Both the position numbers and the translations under genes were made by a program. From positions 1 to 21,309 of the forward strand of contig JABUSI010000262.1 of the NCBI GenBank assembly GCA_021442745.1: a DNA stretch of 21,309 bases, in the 5' to 3' direction. Source of the DNA: Erysipelotrichaceae bacterium. GTDB lineage: Bacteria; Bacillota_I; Bacilli_A; Erysipelotrichales; Erysipelotrichaceae. Below the pieces are notes generated by a model. The model ran no database searches. It worked only from the letters and a program-made list of their open reading frames with translations, and was not told the DNA's origin. Positions 21,218 through 21,309 of the stretch are shown piece by piece (within the stretch, counting starts at the first letter, position 1; the number at the start of each line of letters is the position of its first letter).

Positions 21218-21223
21218 ATTATA
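21218..21223 (-). promoter_or_regulatory. Candidate -10 for the tiny-ORF array
   Basis: A perfect TATAAT on the minus strand would start transcription near 21211, about 46 nt before tiny ORF 1. At 17 nt there is only AAATAA; TTGAAA exists at a 20-nt spacing. The flank up to 21309 is AT-rich with a 10-bp palindrome AAAAATTTTT (21248-21257 area) and no gene or fifth module. An activator-dependent promoter is possible. Confidence 0.45.
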
Positions 21224-21309
21224 AAGTAAGAAAAAGTCTTTTATTTCAAAAATTTTTCACGTATAATGAATTTGTTGGGGGTATAAAACCTGACTTTTTT
21301 TATTATATT

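Overview
The window looks like chromosomal DNA from a low-to-mid GC Firmicute of the Erysipelotrichia type. EzrA, a ThiI without a rhodanese domain, a short two-gene ChrA pair, the QueT transporter, a RelQ-type alarmone synthetase and a long pyrophosphate-dependent phosphofructokinase all fit that group. Genus-level placement is inference. No transposases, phage genes, tRNAs, rRNAs or CRISPR arrays were seen, so this is mostly core genome with compact intergenic spaces.

Layout. 1-4.5 kb, minus strand: ezrA, a cysteine desulfurase, thiI and the 5' part of ffh, nearly gapless, joining cell division, tRNA thiolation and protein targeting. 4.6-7.6 kb, minus: adenine deaminase, a small lipoprotein, and rpsD with a consensus promoter and a structured leader of about 170 nt that is probably an S4 autoregulatory site. 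7.8-10.6 kb: a proline iminopeptidase-like hydrolase divergent from pfp. 10.6-13.8 kb: a second lipoprotein, a RelQ-type (p)ppGpp synthetase, a two-part protein of unknown function and a streptothricin-acetyltransferase-like GNAT enzyme. 13.9-15.6 kb, minus: a preQ1-I riboswitch driving queT and two half-size chromate-transporter genes as one coupled operon. 15.6-18.1 kb: a phosphopantetheinyl transferase divergent from plsY, then hflX. 18.2-19.1 kb, minus: inorganic pyrophosphatase, a 56-residue Asp-rich miniprotein made of three repeats, and a candidate small RNA with an anti-Shine-Dalgarno CU-rich stretch. 19.2-20.8 kb: a GntR/UTRA regulator and a Cof-type HAD phosphatase.

The most unusual part is the apparently gene-free right end (20.82-21.22 kb). 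On the minus strand it holds four modules spaced about 95 nt apart. Each has a Shine-Dalgarno site, an eight-codon ORF, a stop codon, a fixed (T/G)CAG and a hairpin. In transcript order the peptides are MKKILLNY, MKEILLEI, MKEILLNY and MKEILLEI. Codons 4-6 differ mainly at synonymous positions, and the hairpins differ completely in sequence while keeping their shape and distance from the stop codon. The last hairpin is a terminator. This looks like a translated array of tiny peptide genes or a translation-sensing leader-type RNA. I cannot match it to a known system.

Several annotated starts were moved to ATGs that sit at the right distance from a Shine-Dalgarno site; the reasons are in the entries. 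Promoter and terminator calls rest on hexamer matches and stem/U-tract inspection only.
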